From assembly GCF_027922165.1 (NCBI RefSeq), contig NZ_BSFD01000011.1:559250-623249 (forward strand): 64,000 nucleotides of DNA, in the 5' to 3' direction. The translations under genes were made by a program, and so were the position numbers. This DNA is from Brevundimonas intermedia. Its GTDB lineage: Bacteria; Pseudomonadota; Alphaproteobacteria; Caulobacterales; Caulobacteraceae. Below the pieces are notes generated by a model. That model was not told the DNA's origin. It did no database searches and saw only the letters and a list, made by a program, of their open reading frames with translations. Below are positions 63,962-64,000 of the stretch, in pieces (the first letter of the stretch is position 1; every line of letters starts with the position of its first letter).

Positions 63962-64000
63962 GGTCTGCGCCTTGAAGGGGTCAGGAAACGCGAAGAACCG

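Overview
The window looks like a chromosomal segment of a high-GC alphaproteobacterium of the order Caulobacterales, most probably Brevundimonas or a close relative. Evidence: a Caulobacter-type xylose (Weimberg) operon with a LacI-family regulator, a HAD phosphatase gene (cicA) between clpP and clpX, the order mreB-mreC-mreD-mrdA-rodA, several TonB-dependent receptors, and EcfG-type stress promoter motifs (GGAAC-N16-xGTT). There are no insertion sequences, integrases, phage genes, CRISPR arrays or rRNA genes. The only mobile-type module is one small toxin-antitoxin pair. Much of the window is core genome with accessory catabolic and secretion blocks. All assignments come from reading the sequence and family knowledge; no database search was run.

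Layout. 1-8.6 kb: the 3' end of a PL10 pectate lyase, then a minus-strand pentose operon (xylX, xylB, sugar porter, xylA, xylC, aldose epimerase) behind a xylR-like repressor and a perfect 14-bp operator. Xylonate dehydratase (xylD) is not in the window. 8.6-14.6 kb: the rod-shape operon. 14.9-22.1 kb: a TVP38 membrane protein, a secreted protein, an aspartate aminotransferase, yajC-secD-secF and a LysM/degenerate-LytM envelope protein. 22.4-23.0 kb: three tiny genes joined by ATGA overlaps. 23.0-29.8 kb: clpX, cicA, clpP and tig, with two tandem paralogous secreted proteins of unknown function between clpP and tig. 29.9-31.8 kb: a metallo-beta-lactamase-fold hydrolase, an intergenic repeat, and a cluster of three very small stress-type genes, each with an EcfG-like promoter. 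31.8-35.1 kb: map translationally coupled to a ParD-like gene, and an EgtB-EgtD fusion for ergothioneine synthesis behind a perfect EcfG motif. 35.1-43.1 kb: acyl-CoA dehydrogenase, SCP2 protein, a 36-residue membrane peptide, SemiSWEET, secreted amidase, DPP-IV-like peptidase, ferredoxin-NADP reductase, chorismate mutase and a ParE-type toxin-antitoxin pair. 43.1-51.0 kb: an Hpt protein coupled to an amino acid permease, tRNA-Lys(CTT), another EcfG-linked small gene, a DUF1624 membrane protein, a siderophore-type TonB receptor, and a Tat-exported Gfo/Idh/MocA oxidoreductase paired with a Tat-exported lactonase. 51.0-61.1 kb: a compact type II secretion operon gspC to gspM, without gspN or gspO. 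61.3-64.0 kb: a large TonB-dependent receptor.

How it fits together: the genes describe a rod-shaped Gram-negative that degrades plant polysaccharides (pectate lyase, xylose oxidation to 2-oxoglutarate, type II secretion, TonB receptors, periplasmic sugar oxidation). A general stress response of the EcfG type appears to control several small genes and ergothioneine synthesis. The strongest candidates for new biology are the EcfG-linked small genes, the three-gene micro-operon at 22.4-23.0 kb, the paired secreted paralogues at 26.3-28.3 kb, and the ParD-like/map coupling.
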